Origin: Candidatus Delongbacteria bacterium
GTDB lineage: Bacteria > UBA4055
Reading direction: 5' to 3'
NCBI GenBank assembly: GCA_022013635.1
Contig: JAKLPX010000081.1
Span: 1 to 6,878 of the forward strand
Length of the DNA stretch: 6,878 nt
How positions within the stretch are numbered: position 1 is the stretch's first letter; the number at the start of each line of letters is the position of its first letter. Shown in pieces: positions 5,672 to 6,878 of the stretch. A program made the translations under genes and the position numbers. The notes beneath the pieces are model-generated. The model did no database searches. It was not told the origin of the DNA and was given only the letters and a program-made list of their open reading frames with translations.

Positions 5672-6878
5672 ATGAAAAAAATATTATTGTTGATTGTTGT
5701 TTTAATGAGTTTCAACCTTTTTTCTCAAAGCGACGAGCTTATGAAAATGTATCAGAGGATCACCGGCAAGGATCTTACGAAAGAAATTGAGAAATTGAAG
5801 GGTGGTAAAACTCCGACCCAAATCCAAACAGAACCTTCGCTGCTTGATACGGTTATGCAAAAATCTGATATTCCTGAAAACTTAAGAATCGAGCCGGACG
5901 AAATTTGGATAAAAACATATTTTGAGAAATATGTCAACGACGAACTTATTGACCCTTATAAATCTGAGCTAAAACAATACAGAATTGATTTCTCCGCGGT
6001 AAGAACTAATCTGAATTATAATAAACAAATTCCCGATAATTATATCATAAATTCAGGCGACATTTTCGTTATTGACATTTGGGGCGCGATGGAGAAGAAT
6101 TATAACCTTGAAGTAACAAATGAAAGTTTCATAATTGTTCCTCAAATCGGAAAAATTGATATATCCGGCATGAATTATAAAGATGCAAAGATATCTATCG
6201 AATCGAAATTGTCCAATATAAACGGAATAAGATACAGCGTAAGGCTCGGCGAAGTCAAACCAATCACAGTATTCGTGGTCGGCAATATATCAAAACCGGG
6301 CGTTTATAATGTTTCGCCTTTTTCGAGTATCTTAGAAGTTTTGGCTCTGGCCGGCGGCGTCAATCCGGAAGGAAGTCTTAGAAGCATCGGTTTAATTTCA
6401 GAAAAATCCGGTTCGAAATTCATAGATCTTTATTCTCTCCTGTTTTTCGGCAAAAATCCGGTTTCGATTCTTGAATCAAATATGACTATCTTTGTTCCAT
6501 TAATAGGAAAACTAGTCGCCATTGCCGGAAATGTCAAAAGAGAAGGCATATACGAATACTTAAACGGCGAAGAATTGGAAGGGGTTTTAAAAATTGTGGG
6601 TTTGACACCTTTTTCCGATACAGGCAGAATTGAAATTGAAAGATTAGACAAAGAAGGAAGAAGCAAAGCCATATCGGTTTCGTTAAAAGAAAGCCCGAAG
6701 CTTTTTGACGGCGACATCGTCAGAATCTTCTCGACACTGGTTTTCAATTCAAAATACATTTACCTAAAGGGAAATTTCAGACATAATAAAAAAATTCAGT
6801 ATGACGACGGCATGAAACTCGGCGATATTCTTAGCGAGAAAGAGATACTTTTCGAAAACACAGATATGAATTATGCAA
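5672..6878 (+). CDS. Polysaccharide export protein with several SLBB domains (Wza-related), 3' end missing
   Basis: The frame is open for 402 codons to the window edge without a stop. Proteins of this family form or gate the outer-membrane channel for capsule or exopolysaccharide export. Residues 1-18 are a signal peptide (two Lys, a Leu/Ile/Val core, then Phe-Ser before Gln19). There is no lipobox cysteine, unlike classical Wza lipoproteins. Residues 20-115 are a polar, family-variable stretch. The Poly_export domain spans about 120-192, opening with PDNYIINSGDIFVIDIWG, a form of the usual P-x-x-Y-x-[IL]-G-P-G-D signature. SLBB-like units begin at VFVVGNISKPGVYNV (200-214, followed by LALAGGVNPEGS), VAIAGNVKREGIYEY (282-296, followed by IVGLTPFSDTG) and a weaker one at IYLKGNFRHNKKIQY (363-377). 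At least three SLBB units suggest the long form (often 700-900 residues) rather than Wza. The upstream sugar transferase supports the role in the same export pathway. Confidence 0.9.
   Translation, partial: MKKILLLIVVLMSFNLFSQSDELMKMYQRITGKDLTKEIEKLKGGKTPTQIQTEPSLLDTVMQKSDIPENLRIEPDEIWIKTYFEKYVNDELIDPYKSELKQYRIDFSAVRTNLNYNKQIPDNYIINSGDIFVIDIWGAMEKNYNLEVTNESFIIVPQIGKIDISGMNYKDAKISIESKLSNINGIRYSVRLGEVKPITVFVVGNISKPGVYNVSPFSSILEVLALAGGVNPEGSLRSIGLISEKSGSKFIDLYSLLFFGKNPVSILESNMTIFVPLIGKLVAIAGNVKREGIYEYLNGEELEGVLKIVGLTPFSDTGRIEIERLDKEGRSKAISVSLKESPKLFDGDIVRIFSTLVFNSKYIYLKGNFRHNKKIQYDDGMKLGDILSEKEILFENTDMNYA

Overview
The window holds two divergent gene groups in AT-rich DNA (roughly one third G+C by eye). 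The left half reads leftwards: a 787-codon gene resembling a metallo-beta-lactamase/beta-CASP protein, then queE, then the first six codons of another gene cut by the window edge. The right half reads rightwards: ribD, a membrane sugar-phosphate transferase, and a polysaccharide export protein that runs off the right edge. The only real intergenic region is the divergent gap of about 130 bases at 3049-3181. All other gaps are 20 bases or less, or are overlaps.

The organism is a bacterium, probably diderm, because it carries an outer-membrane type polysaccharide export protein. The AT-rich codon use, the signal peptide ending in Phe-Ser-Gln and the long multi-SLBB export protein fit the Bacteroidota/Ignavibacteriota-like (FCB) groups. 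Good Shine-Dalgarno sequences before several genes (AGGAGG, GGGAG, GAGG, GGAG) argue against a typical Bacteroidota genus. This placement is inference, not proof.

Left operon (3109 down to 1): a sigma70-like promoter candidate (TTGATT-17-TATATT) lies just upstream of the 787-codon gene. queE starts 4 bases after that gene stops, and the next gene starts 20 bases after queE. QueE makes the 7-deazaguanine precursor (CDG) of queuosine and related modified bases. Its large partner has the outline of an MBL/beta-CASP RNA-processing nuclease, but every metal-binding motif I can align is altered, so it looks like a pseudoenzyme. It also has about 400 N-terminal residues I do not recognise. This is the most interesting object in the window.

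Right operon (3145 onward): ribD (bifunctional riboflavin biosynthesis deaminase/reductase) overlaps by 3 bases the TTG start of a polyprenyl-phosphate sugar phosphotransferase, which is followed after 16 bases by the export gene. The last two are the initiating and exporting parts of a capsule or exopolysaccharide pathway that probably continues to the right of the window. ribD is a housekeeping gene that appears to share their transcript.

I saw no tRNA, rRNA, CRISPR array, insertion sequence or intrinsic terminator.
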